This document shows, piece by piece, positions 53,589 through 62,206 of a stretch of DNA of 64,000 nucleotides (its first letter is position 1; each line of letters starts with the position of its first letter). The DNA lies in contig WYBW01000070.1 of assembly GCA_011525685.1 (NCBI GenBank), forward strand, positions 1 to 64,000, read 5' to 3'. The stretch is from Verrucomicrobiia bacterium (GTDB lineage: Bacteria; Verrucomicrobiota; Verrucomicrobiia; Limisphaerales; JADLHS01). The translations under genes and the position numbers were made by a program. The notes beneath the pieces are model-generated. The model was not told the DNA's origin, did not search any database, and worked only from the letters and a program-made list of their open reading frames with translations.

Positions 53589-54905
53589 TCAGAGCTGCCA
53601 GCCTTTGCGATATTGATGCTGGATGAACTGGTTGGCTTCGGGACAGTTTTTAGCCCGCAGATTTTTTGAATCCCATTCGAGGCGTTGCCTGGCGCGATAG
53701 GCGACGTTGCCCAGCAAAGCGGCCTCAGTCAGCGGACCGGAATAGGCGAAATCTGAACTGGCCGGTTTGCCCGTCTTCACGCATTGAATCCATTCGCGGT
53801 GATGTCTGGTGAAATCGCTGCTGATGGATTTGGGCACGGCGTAATCCTTGAAATCGCGTTCCCGCATCACGACATGGCGCGTGTAATCGGCCAGAAGCGT
53901 CCCGGTTTCCCCCAGGAACAACACTCCGCTCGCCCACTGGCCCGCGATGTCGGATGGCAGCAACGCAGGCTTCTTTCCACCGTGATACCAGGTGAGTTTG
54001 AGCGGGGACTTTGCGGCAGCGCCCGGCGGTCGAGCCACGGTCGAGGCGGGGTATTCATAGCGCACGATCAGCCACGGGGGCGTGGAGTCGGCATGAACCG
54101 GCGGGCCTTCCACCACTTCGGCACTCGACGGCGCGGTCAGTGCCAGCGCCCAGTGCGGCAAGTCCATGAAATGACAGCCGAAATCCGCGAGCGCGCCGCC
54201 GCCGAAGGCCCACCAGTGCCGCCACCAGCGCGGAACGATGTCCGGATGATACGGCCTCGCGGGCACCGGCCCGAGCCAGAGGTCGTAGTCCAAGTGCGCC
54301 GGAATTGGGGGCCTTTCGGCAGGCCAATCCTTCCCGCCATAAGTCGCGTTGACCCAGACGTGGACTTCGTTCACCGGGCCAATCGTGCCTTGCTGGATCA
54401 GGTCAACCACAAGGTGATAGTTCTCCCCTGAGTGAATCTGCGTCCCAATCTGAGTGATGAGCTTGTGCTTGCGTGCCAGTTCCGTGACGACACGACATTC
54501 GGAAATCGTGCGTGTGAGCGGCTTTTCACAATAGACGTGGCGTCCGCTGCGCAATGCTGCCGCCGTTGCCACGGCATGCGTGTGGTCCGGCGTGGCAACG
54601 ACGACCGCGTCAAGGTCCGGCTGGTCAAGCAGTCGGCGGAAATCACGATAGGTCTTTGCGGCGGGAAACTTCTTTGCTGCCGCTGACAGGAAGTTTTCGT
54701 CCACGTCGCACAGCGCCACGATGTTTTCACCGGCGACGCTGTTCAGGTTGTAGCTGCCCTGGTTCGCCACGCCAATGATGCCAATGCCCAGCTTCTCGTT
54801 GGCGGAGATTCGGCGCGGCGACGCCCGGCAGCCGGCGACCCACAACCCTGCCGTGGCGAGGGCCGTTTGCGTGAGAAACTCCCGGCGAGTTCTGCGCGTG
54901 CTCAT
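53589..54905 (-). CDS. Gfo/Idh/MocA family oxidoreductase, Tat-exported
   Basis: A 438-residue protein. A Tat signal (TRRTRREFLTQTALATAGLW) is followed by the Rossmann domain with GIIGVANQG, CDVDENF and the characteristic YCEKPLTRTISE, whose lysine is the usual catalytic residue. The C-terminal domain is of the trihelical/beta family type. These enzymes oxidise or isomerise sugars or inositol-like substrates with NAD(P), but the substrate is unknown. It is the last of three genes in a minus-strand operon; ATG 54905 opens the Tat signal. Confidence 0.92.
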   Translation of the reverse strand: MSTRRTRREFLTQTALATAGLWVAGCRASPRRISANEKLGIGIIGVANQGSYNLNSVAGENIVALCDVDENFLSAAAKKFPAAKTYRDFRRLLDQPDLDAVVVATPDHTHAVATAAALRSGRHVYCEKPLTRTISECRVVTELARKHKLITQIGTQIHSGENYHLVVDLIQQGTIGPVNEVHVWVNATYGGKDWPAERPPIPAHLDYDLWLGPVPARPYHPDIVPRWWRHWWAFGGGALADFGCHFMDLPHWALALTAPSSAEVVEGPPVHADSTPPWLIVRYEYPASTVARPPGAAAKSPLKLTWYHGGKKPALLPSDIAGQWASGVLFLGETGTLLADYTRHVVMRERDFKDYAVPKSISSDFTRHHREWIQCVKTGKPASSDFAYSGPLTEAALLGNVAYRARQRLEWDSKNLRAKNCPEANQFIQHQYRKGWQL

Positions 54906-54931
54906 GTCTTCCCCTTCCCTTGTGGCGGACA

Positions 54932-56263
54932 TCAAAGTCCCTCGACTTCCCAGCCTTTGCGATAAGAGCGACGGACGTATTGGTTGGCGTCGGAAAGATT
55001 CGTGAACTTCAGGCTCTTCACATTCCATTGCAACGTCGCCTTCGGGAAGCGCGTCGCGAGGCTGCCCAGCAGGATCGTCTCCGTCAGCGGCCCGGAGTAA
55101 TCGAAGCCGGCGGCGGTCTGGCCGTTGCCGCGGCAGGCTTCCACGAATTGCTGCCAGTGATCGTTCTCCGTCACCTTGGGCCGCTGCCAGTTCTCGAAAT
55201 CTTTTTCCGGGAACAATTGCGCGCGCGCAATGTGCGGCAACATCATCACGCCTTTCGTGCCGATGAAGATCGAACCTTGACCGGGAAGTTTTTCATCCAC
55301 CAGCAGCGCTTGCACGTCCTTGGGCGGACGCTCCTCGCCGTCATACCAGATGACTTTCACGGTCTTTTCCGCAGTGAAGGCGGTGCCGGGAAACACGTAT
55401 TCGATGCGGGCGTTGATGGCCCAGTTCCACTGGTTCGGCGCCGGGCCGTCCGAGCGCAATGAAATCGGCGCGGTCAGTTCGAGCGCCTTGAACACCGGAT
55501 CGTAGATGTGGCAACCCATGTCGCCAAACGTGCCGGTGCCGAAGTCGAGCCGCTTGCGCCAGTTGCCGGGATGATAATAACCCTCCCCGATGAAGGGTCG
55601 CGCGGCGGCGGTGCCAAGCCAGGCATCCCAATCGAGGTCCGCCGGAACGGGGTCGGTGCGGTTGGGCAGCGGCGAGGGATCGCCCCAGGCCTTGTTGCTC
55701 CAGGTGTGAACCTCCTTCACCTTGCCGATGGTGCCGTCCTGGATGATGCGCACCGCCTCGCGGTAAATGCCGCTCGAGTGAATCTGGATGCCCATCTGGG
55801 TGACAAGCTTGCGGCGGCGGGCGAACTCTGTGAGTTGGCGCGCTTCGTAAACGTCGTGCGTGAGCGGCTTCTGGCAGTAAACGTGTTTGCCGAGTTGCAT
55901 CGCCGCCATCGCCATCGGCGCGTGCATGTGATCGGGCACGGTCACGTTCACCGAATCAATGGTCTTCTCCTTGTCGAGCAACTCGCGCCAATCCTGATAA
56001 ATCCTGATCTCGGGAAACTCCTTCTTGAGCGCGCGGGCCTTGGCGAGGTCCACGTCGGCAACGGCGACCAGCTTGGCGCGGCCCCGGGTGATACCCTCGA
56101 TGTCGCTGCGGGCCATGCCGCTGGCGCCGAAGCTGGCGTGCAGCAGCGTGTCGTTGGGTGAAGCGGCTCGCAATCCGGTGGTGACGTACGGCGCGGCACA
56201 GAGTCCGGCGGCCGTCCAGGCCGCGCGGCGGAGAAATTCGCGTCGGGAAAAGGTTTTGTTCAT
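54932..56263 (-). CDS. Gfo/Idh/MocA family oxidoreductase, Tat-exported (second)
   Basis: A 443-residue protein paralogous to its neighbour. A Tat signal (SRREFLRRAAWTAAGLC) precedes the Rossmann domain with FGASGMARSDIEG, VADVDLAKA and HVYCQKPLTHDVYEARQL. In the motif the usual Glu is replaced by Gln (CQKPL instead of CEKPL), common in the secreted forms of this phylum; the lysine is present. The longer open frame to 56470 is not protein-like. Eleven bp separate its start from the upstream DUF1080 gene and 26 bp its end from the next gene. Confidence 0.92.
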   Translation of the reverse strand: MNKTFSRREFLRRAAWTAAGLCAAPYVTTGLRAASPNDTLLHASFGASGMARSDIEGITRGRAKLVAVADVDLAKARALKKEFPEIRIYQDWRELLDKEKTIDSVNVTVPDHMHAPMAMAAMQLGKHVYCQKPLTHDVYEARQLTEFARRRKLVTQMGIQIHSSGIYREAVRIIQDGTIGKVKEVHTWSNKAWGDPSPLPNRTDPVPADLDWDAWLGTAAARPFIGEGYYHPGNWRKRLDFGTGTFGDMGCHIYDPVFKALELTAPISLRSDGPAPNQWNWAINARIEYVFPGTAFTAEKTVKVIWYDGEERPPKDVQALLVDEKLPGQGSIFIGTKGVMMLPHIARAQLFPEKDFENWQRPKVTENDHWQQFVEACRGNGQTAAGFDYSGPLTETILLGSLATRFPKATLQWNVKSLKFTNLSDANQYVRRSYRKGWEVEGL

Positions 56264-56274
56264 GGCGTTGGATT

Positions 56275-57621
56275 TCACGGCAGTTCGCGGAGGTAAATGT
56301 TCTTGAACCAAAGCGCGTCGCCGTGACTTTGGAGTTCGATCTGGCCGGTGGGAAAGATGGGTTGGGCACGGTCCCAATAGTTCTCCATGACCGTGTCGTT
56401 GGTGACAAGTTCGCCGTTGAGGAACACATGCACGCGCTCGCCAACCATCAGGATGCGGAACTGGTTCCATTCGCCGATGGGCTTGTCCGCGACCTTGAGC
56501 GGTTTGCTGGGATGCTTCTGGTTGTTGTAGAACCCGCCCGAGCCGACTTCGCTGCCGGCTTTCGTGGGTTGGGTGTGCGGGTCCCAGATTTGCACCTGGG
56601 GCGAGCCACGCAAATAGATGCCGCTGTCGCCGCGCGGCGTCAGCTTCCAGTCCACGAGCAGTTCAAAGTTCGCGTAATCCTTCGCCGTACACAGGCTGCG
56701 GCCCTTGCCGTCAAAGGCGAGCGCGCCATTCTCGACCTTCCAGTGGGCCCGCATGTTGTCGTCCGCCTCTTGCTGCGCGGCGGCCAGTTGCTCGGGTGTC
56801 AGGGCGGCGCGCTTGATGGGATTGTCGTTTGGCCCTTTGAGCAGACCTTTCCAACCGGTGAGGTCTTTGCCATTGAAAAGGGCGGTGAAACCGTCCGGAG
56901 GCGTGTTGTCCTGTTCCTGACGGGGGAGTTCCTTGACACGGATGTTGCGGAACTCGAGGTAATCGTTGTGCCCGAGGAAGCCGAGGTGCCCGCGGTCGCG
57001 GAACAAGCCGGGGTGTTTGCGGATGACTGCCGCGTCGGTGACCTGATTCAGGTCCGCGTCCAGGATGGTGGTGCCGTTGAGAACCACTTTGATGCGCCGG
57101 CCGAGGGCGCTGATCTCCTGGCTGTTCCATTCACCGGGCGGTTTCAGCGCGCCCTTTTTGGCGGGGATCACGTCGTAGATCGAGCCGTGATACTGGGCCG
57201 GGCGCAGCTTGCCCCATTTGCCGCGGTCAGCGGCGCCTTCCTCGAGAATCTGGAGTTCCATGCCCATGTAGGCCGCGTCGCCCTCCAGCGGGGCGCGAAT
57301 GCCCACGCCGTTGTTCGAGCCGTCCTCCAGCTTGAACTCAAAGCGCAGGATGAAATCGCTGTATTCCTTCTCGGTCAACAGATTCCCGCCGCCGCCCCTG
57401 GCGCAGTAAATCACGCCGTCCTTCACGCCGTAACCCTCGCCGGTTTTGCCGATGAGTTTCCAGCCATTGAGCGTCCGGCCGTCGAACAGCGACGTGAAGC
57501 CTGGTTCCACCTGGGCGGTCGCGCCGTTGGTCAGGAGGCCAAAGCCCGCCACGAGAGTGAGAAGGCCGCTTGTTCTTGGTCTTCCGAAATGTGAGAGGGA
57601 GTCGAAGAGGTGCTTGTTCAT
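56275..57621 (-). CDS. Exported protein with two DUF1080 (3-keto-disaccharide hydrolase-type) domains
   Basis: A 448-residue protein. A signal peptide ([19 protein letters not shown]) is followed by DUF1080 domain 1 at about residues 38-225 ([44 protein letters not shown]) and domain 2 at about 245-445 ([38 protein letters not shown]). The family is linked to 3-keto-glycoside hydrolysis and to concanavalin-like binding. As first gene of an operon with two exported Gfo/Idh/MocA oxidoreductases, it suggests an extracytoplasmic pathway that oxidises and then splits a sugar. The start MNKHLF at 57621 begins a standard signal peptide. Confidence 0.92.
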   Translation of the reverse strand: MNKHLFDSLSHFGRPRTSGLLTLVAGFGLLTNGATAQVEPGFTSLFDGRTLNGWKLIGKTGEGYGVKDGVIYCARGGGGNLLTEKEYSDFILRFEFKLEDGSNNGVGIRAPLEGDAAYMGMELQILEEGAADRGKWGKLRPAQYHGSIYDVIPAKKGALKPPGEWNSQEISALGRRIKVVLNGTTILDADLNQVTDAAVIRKHPGLFRDRGHLGFLGHNDYLEFRNIRVKELPRQEQDNTPPDGFTALFNGKDLTGWKGLLKGPNDNPIKRAALTPEQLAAAQQEADDNMRAHWKVENGALAFDGKGRSLCTAKDYANFELLVDWKLTPRGDSGIYLRGSPQVQIWDPHTQPTKAGSEVGSGGFYNNQKHPSKPLKVADKPIGEWNQFRILMVGERVHVFLNGELVTNDTVMENYWDRAQPIFPTGQIELQSHGDALWFKNIYLRELP

Positions 57622-57732
57622 GATGCTGCTGCCCGGTTTACCAGTTTTGGTAAGACGAGCGTTTGCCAATTCGCGCGGCCTGTCAAGCGGAGGTTTGGGA
57701 TGCGGCCCCGCGAAAAAAACTCAAAATAATGC

Positions 57733-57761
57733 TTGATGCATCAGGCTTGGTGTCCTACAAA
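57733..57761 (+). promoter_or_regulatory. Possible sigma-70 promoter of PEP-CTERM gene
   Basis: TTGATG (57733-57738), 17 bases, TACAAA (57756-57761), on the strand of the gene starting at 57890. It lies in the 268-bp divergent gap. Agreement with the consensus is only moderate. Confidence 0.4.
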
Positions 57762-57889
57762 CGCTTCAGAAAGTTCGTTCGGGGTTGTTCCGTGCAATCT
57801 GAGCAAAGCCGCCAGAGTCAGCAGGAAAGTTGGGATCGAACAGCACGGAATAACGGCTTGCCCCGGGGGGATTCAATGAAAGGCAACCA

Positions 57890-58627
57890 ATGAAACTGAA
57901 ATCACTCCAAGGACTGATCACCGCCACCGCTCTCTGCGCCAGCGTGTCACTCGCCGGCGCCCAGAGCATGTTTGATAACTTCGACTCCTACACTTTGGGA
58001 TCCATCCATGGCCAGGGCGGCTGGGAGGGATGGACCGGTATTGCAGGAGCCGCCGGCATCGTTTCTACCGATCAGGCCTCCAGCGGTGCCCAGTCTCTGC
58101 GACTTGTGGCAGGCCACGATACCGTTCGACCGTTCTCCGGCGTGACCTCCGGCCTATGGACCTTGAGCCTCCAGCAGTATATCCCCTCGATCTCATCGGG
58201 CAGTACGTGGGTGATTTTGATGAATGGCTATCCGGTGAACTTAAACTGGAGTGTCCAGGTCCTCGCGGATTTTGATAACAACTTGATCGGTGTTTTCGAC
58301 GGAGGGGGCACATTACAGGGCACACCCCTCGCTCTGCTAAAGGATCAGTGGGTGGACATGCGGTTCGAAATCAATCTGGACGCGAACTCGGTGAGTTCCT
58401 TCTACAACAATACCTTGCTGGGCACCCATGCCTGGCAGTCAGGCGGATTCAACGAACTGGCGGCGTTGGATTTGTACCCGGACGAGGACACTGCCGGTGG
58501 CACGGCTCAGGTTGGACCGGTTTTCTACGACAACGTCCAGCTTGCGCTGGTACCGGAACCTTCGACTCTCGGCCTGCTGTTGCTGGGCGGGTTGGCGGTT
58601 CTGTACCGTTTCCGCAAACGGGCCTGA
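57890..58627 (+). CDS. PEP-CTERM sorting domain protein with concanavalin-like middle
   Basis: A 245-residue exported protein. The signal peptide is MKLKSLQGLITATALCASVSLAGA-QS. The mature part (FDNFDSYTLGSIHGQGGWEGW, QSLRLVAGHDTVRPF) is a jelly-roll/LamG-like fold common in this phylum. The tail is VPEPSTLGLLLLGGLAVLYRFRKRA, the PEP-CTERM signal for exosortase. It lies directly upstream of the exosortase locus at 59112-64000, and a terminator follows at 58658. Confidence 0.92.
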   Translation: MKLKSLQGLITATALCASVSLAGAQSMFDNFDSYTLGSIHGQGGWEGWTGIAGAAGIVSTDQASSGAQSLRLVAGHDTVRPFSGVTSGLWTLSLQQYIPSISSGSTWVILMNGYPVNLNWSVQVLADFDNNLIGVFDGGGTLQGTPLALLKDQWVDMRFEINLDANSVSSFYNNTLLGTHAWQSGGFNELAALDLYPDEDTAGGTAQVGPVFYDNVQLALVPEPSTLGLLLLGGLAVLYRFRKRA

Positions 58628-58657
58628 TGGCTTCGCAAGCCTGAACTTTCCAATATC

Positions 58658-58695
58658 AACCGCCCTTCCGGCCTCCGGAGGGGCGGTTCGGTTTC
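58658..58695 (+). terminator. Hairpin terminator after PEP-CTERM gene
   Basis: AACCGCCC pairs with GGGCGGTT, enclosing a second short stem (CCGG...CCGG). A weak T-containing tail follows (CGGTTTCT). Confidence 0.65.
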
Positions 58696-59111
58696 TGGCG
58701 GGTGGCTTTTCGCGCAACGCGGTGTTGTCCGACATTCAGGCTGTGTGTGATTGTCCGATGGCTCAAAGCAAAAGCCTCAACCAGCGTCACCGCCGGAGAT
58801 TGGCTTCGGTGCTGCGGTCAAGCTGGGCACATCTCACTTTCTTCCGGCCGGGGCTGGTTGCCATTGACCTGGTTGTCGGGCTGCATGTAGGAGAGGCGGC
58901 CTGCCCAGCCGCCTGGCCCACTGAGCTGCTGGTAAGCCGTCCCTCCAGCCGTCCGGCGGGCCCGCAAAACACTGAACTGTGCCTTGGTCAAGGTCATGGG
59001 AAAGAATTTGCTTGAACCAGGTGGGCGGGCCGTTTGTGCTGGCGGTGGAACGCCGGGTGGCGGTCGCGGTCCCGGCGGGATGCTCGCGTCACCACCGTCT
59101 CAGCCAGACAC
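58696..59111. other. Intergenic region before the polysaccharide locus
   Basis: About 416 bp with no supportable gene. It holds fragments of the dispersed repeat type seen near 29850 (GGGCACATCTCACTTTCTTCC resembles GGGCGCATCTCATTTTCTTGC) and short GC-rich stems. The promoter of the glycosyltransferase gene should lie here but was not recognised. Confidence 0.4.
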
Positions 59112-59882
59112 ATGCAGACATGCCACGTCCTCGACACCCCGTTGCTGGTGACGGACTACGATCAGTTGGCTGCCCGGTGTCTGGATTGGGCGCGCGCGCC
59201 GCGGGTCGTGGCGCTGGAATTCGCCAACACGCACATCGTTGCCCTGCGCCGGCATGACCCGGGTTTCCGGGAAGAAACCAGCGCCTACGATCACTTCGTT
59301 CCCGATGGCATGCCGTTGATCTGGTGCTTGAACCGGGCCGGCGCGGGTCTGCGCGACCGGGTGTACGGGCCGACATTCATGCGGCGGTTTTTGGAAGCCG
59401 CACCTTCCGGGTCCGCTCACTACCTGCTGGGCGGTTCGGAAGAATGTGGCCGGCGGTTGCGTGAAAGCTTCACGCGACGGAATCCGGGTCTGAAATTCCT
59501 CGGCGGCTTTCATGGACGCTGCGGGGAGGACGGAGTGCTGGAAAGCGCGGCCGAAAGCGAAGTCATCGCCGAAATCAACCGGCTCTCTCCGGAGTTTATC
59601 TGGGTGGGCTTTGGCACACCCAAACAGCAACGCTGGCTGCAACGGCACAAGCCGTTGATTCAGCGGGGCGTGATTCTGACGGTGGGATTCGCTTTCGACG
59701 CGAACGCCGGCATGAAACCGGATGCCCCGCCGCGGATGCAACGGGCGGGACTGACCTGGTTGCATCGGCTCGCCTCCGAGCCGCGGCGATTGGCGCCGCG
59801 GTACTTAAAGTGGAACTCGCTGTTCCTGTTTTACCTGATTCGCGACGGGTTGCGGGGCCGCGCGTGGGGGAAGATGCGGTGA
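59112..59882 (+). CDS. WecG/TagA/CpsF family glycosyltransferase
   Basis: A 256-residue GT26-type glycosyltransferase that adds a hexosamine or related sugar to a lipid-linked intermediate. The family segments ALEFANTHIVAL, HFVPDGMPLIWCLN (acid residue), YLLGGSEE and EFIWVGFGTPKQQRWLQRH are present. The open frame extends upstream to 59034, but MQTCHVLD at 59112 is the better start. With the WcaJ-like and epimerase genes it belongs to an exopolysaccharide assembly locus. Confidence 0.92.
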   Translation: MQTCHVLDTPLLVTDYDQLAARCLDWARAPRVVALEFANTHIVALRRHDPGFREETSAYDHFVPDGMPLIWCLNRAGAGLRDRVYGPTFMRRFLEAAPSGSAHYLLGGSEECGRRLRESFTRRNPGLKFLGGFHGRCGEDGVLESAAESEVIAEINRLSPEFIWVGFGTPKQQRWLQRHKPLIQRGVILTVGFAFDANAGMKPDAPPRMQRAGLTWLHRLASEPRRLAPRYLKWNSLFLFYLIRDGLRGRAWGKMR

Positions 59883-60361
59883 GGAGGGGAAGCCTTGCCG
59901 CAGGCGAAGGAATAACGTTCGTCGAGAAAGGGGCGCGGCAGGACGCTTACCTCCGAACTGGTCGCGTAGTCAATGTTCGTGAGATTGCCGGGTGCGATTG
60001 AACGTGGTGGTCTCTGGGGTGGAACAGCTTGCGCTGCGAGCCGTGCCGCCGCGTGCGGCGTCGCAATCCTTACGGCGCGTTCCGCCCGCTCTGCGCGGGC
60101 GGAGTGCCCGCAGCGCGAGCACTGCCACCACGCAAATGGACTGTCACTTTCGATGACAGCCAAGGTGGTCAACCGGGTTGCGAGGGTAACGCCGGTTTTC
60201 CAACCGGCGCGGTGCCGACTGGAACGTCGGCGTTACGGCGGGCGGTGAGCAACCGGGGACTGCAGCGGCTGATCGCCCGAAGGCTGTTTCTGCCGGGCGG
60301 ACGAATTTGTTTGAGCAAAAACCGGTGATTCGGTATCAATCAGACTGGAACGGACGCGCGC
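59883..60361. other. Repeat-bearing intergenic region
   Basis: A 479-bp gap. Near 60085-60110 a stem CCGCCCGCTCTGCGCGGGCGG resembles one near 29777, and the palindromic repeat 60186-60236 lies here. No protein-like frame is supported. Confidence 0.5.
60186..60236. repeat. Palindromic dispersed repeat, copy 2 (inverted)
   Basis: A 51-bp element from GTAACGCCGGTTTTCCAACC to GTCGGCGTTAC. Its reverse complement begins GTAACGCCGACGTTCCAGTC and matches 35781-35835, which lies in the opposite orientation. Confidence 0.8.
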
Positions 60362-61354
60362 ATGGATTCTCAGAAAAGCAAAAGTCTGGTGGCGGATTTC
60401 AGCAGCGAATTTGTCTCGTGCTGGCGGCAGTTGCCGGACAAGGGACTTTTTTTTCTGCTGCTGGCCGCCTGGTTGGCCCTGTTCCAGTTCCTCGGGAACT
60501 CCACCTTTGGCTACATTGATACTCCGTCGCTGTACTATTGGATGTGGAACGCCTACAACATGAAGCATCCCGCGGCGGATGATGGTCATGGGAATTTGAT
60601 TCCGTTCGTGGTGCTGGGATTGTTCTGGTGGAAACGCAAGGAGTTGCTGGCCCAACCGCTGCGTTCGTGGCCGACGGCGCTCGTGTTGGTGGCAGTCGCC
60701 CTCGCCCTGCACATCGTGGGCTATCTGGTGCAGCAACCGCGGTTGTCCATCGTGGGCTTGTTCGTGGGCATCTACGGTTTGATGGGCCTGGTGTGGGGGC
60801 CACAATTCCTGCGGGCCAGCTTTTTTCCGTTCTTCCTGTTCGGGTTCATGATGCCGCTGGGTTCGCTGACCGAGCCGGTGACGTTTCCGCTGCGACTGTT
60901 GGTAAGCAAGCTGGTGGCGTTCATCTGCAACGACGTCCTTGGGATCAGCGTGATTGCCGCGGGCACGCAGTTGTTCAACGGGTTGGGCACCTATCAGTAT
61001 GAAGTCGCGGCGGCGTGCAGCGGCATCCGGAGCATGGTGGCGATTGCCGTGCTTTCGATCATTTACGCCTTCGTCGTGTTCCCGAATGGCTGGCATCGGG
61101 TGCTGCTGATCGCGAGCGCCGCGCCGCTGGCCTTGATTGGGAACACGTTTCGGATGCTCATCATTGTCTTTGCCGCCGAGTTTGCCGGCGGGCAGGAGGC
61201 GGGGGCGGCGGCCCATGATCACTGGTTCTGGAGTTTGCTGCCGTACGTGCCGGCGATTGGCGGCCTGCTGCTGATCGGCCGGTGGCTGGAGCGGCGGAAT
61301 CCCGAAACCGCCGGGTTCGCCGGCGCGCCACGCCAACAACCTACGACCGTATGA
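60362..61354 (+). CDS. Exosortase
   Basis: A 330-residue integral membrane protein with about eight helices. It cleaves and attaches PEP-CTERM substrates at the cell envelope. The catalytic residues of the exosortase/archaeosortase family can be placed: Cys219 in ACSGIRSM, Arg264 in NTFRML and a His at 285 or 287 (AHDHWFW). Two PEP-CTERM proteins in this window (47485 and 57890) are candidate substrates. The next gene (EpsI-like) overlaps its stop by four bases (ATGA), the usual exosortase/EpsI coupling. Confidence 0.93.
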   Translation: MDSQKSKSLVADFSSEFVSCWRQLPDKGLFFLLLAAWLALFQFLGNSTFGYIDTPSLYYWMWNAYNMKHPAADDGHGNLIPFVVLGLFWWKRKELLAQPLRSWPTALVLVAVALALHIVGYLVQQPRLSIVGLFVGIYGLMGLVWGPQFLRASFFPFFLFGFMMPLGSLTEPVTFPLRLLVSKLVAFICNDVLGISVIAAGTQLFNGLGTYQYEVAAACSGIRSMVAIAVLSIIYAFVVFPNGWHRVLLIASAAPLALIGNTFRMLIIVFAAEFAGGQEAGAAAHDHWFWSLLPYVPAIGGLLLIGRWLERRNPETAGFAGAPRQQPTTV

Positions 61355-62121
61355 AGATGAACGCGCGAAAGTTGATCCTGGGGCTGGTGACTCTCCTTTT
61401 GGTGGGCGGCACGGCTGGCGTGCTGGTGCGGGTCAAAGCCAAGCAGACCCTCGGACTGCCCGGGGTGGCCACCCGGCCGTTGCCCGACAGCCAGAATCTG
61501 GAGGTGGTGCTCCCCGAGTTCGTGCTGGATTACACTTCGGAGATCATCGAGCAGGACAAGCTGGCGGTGGAGGTGCTGCCGGCGGACACGAGTTACGGCC
61601 AACGACGCTATACCGCGTCCGATGGATTCTGGGTGCAGGTGAACGTGGTGTTGATGGGCAGCGACCGCACCAGTCATCACAAGCCGCAGTATTGCCTGGA
61701 GGGCGCCGGCTGGCGCATTGATGCGCCAGCCTCAAGCCGGGAGACGATTCGCATCGAACGACCACACGAATACGATCTGCCGGTGATGCGAATCGTGGTG
61801 AGCCGGCAGGTAACGCACAACGGCCAGCCGCTGAACCTGCGCGGGGTTTATGTCTATTGGTTCGTGGCCGACAATGCGTTGAGCGGCGACCCGACGGGCG
61901 TCGAGCGGATGTGGTGGATGGCGCGTGAGCTCCTGACGACCGGCGTGTTGCAGCGCTGGGCTTACGTGACCTATTTCGCGGTCTGCCTGCCCGGCCAGGA
62001 AGAGGCCACTTATGAGCGGCTCAAGAAACTGATCGCATTCTCGGTGCCGGAGTTTCAGTTGACGCCGAAACCGCGGGCCGACGTTGCCGCGGCCCAGCCC
62101 CGGGACGGTGTCGCTCATTGA
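61351..62121 (+). CDS. EpsI-like exosortase-associated protein
   Basis: A 256-residue protein. An N-terminal signal anchor (LILGLVTLLLVGGTAGVLV) is followed by a beta-rich domain with the EpsI-type segments TSHHKPQYCLEGAGWRI, NLRGVYVYWFVADNAL and WAYVTYFAVCLPGQEEA. It is directly linked to the exosortase (four-base overlap) and is thought to help exosortase function or exopolysaccharide export. ATG 61351 was chosen because of that overlap. Confidence 0.88.
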   Translation: MKMNARKLILGLVTLLLVGGTAGVLVRVKAKQTLGLPGVATRPLPDSQNLEVVLPEFVLDYTSEIIEQDKLAVEVLPADTSYGQRRYTASDGFWVQVNVVLMGSDRTSHHKPQYCLEGAGWRIDAPASSRETIRIERPHEYDLPVMRIVVSRQVTHNGQPLNLRGVYVYWFVADNALSGDPTGVERMWWMARELLTTGVLQRWAYVTYFAVCLPGQEEATYERLKKLIAFSVPEFQLTPKPRADVAAAQPRDGVAH

Positions 62122-62206
62122 CCCGACAAAGGCTCGGGCCGCAAGCCCGGTTGCGGCGGGAGAACTTTTTTGGTAGAAGGACCGAACTTGAAATCGAAAT
62201 AGACTC

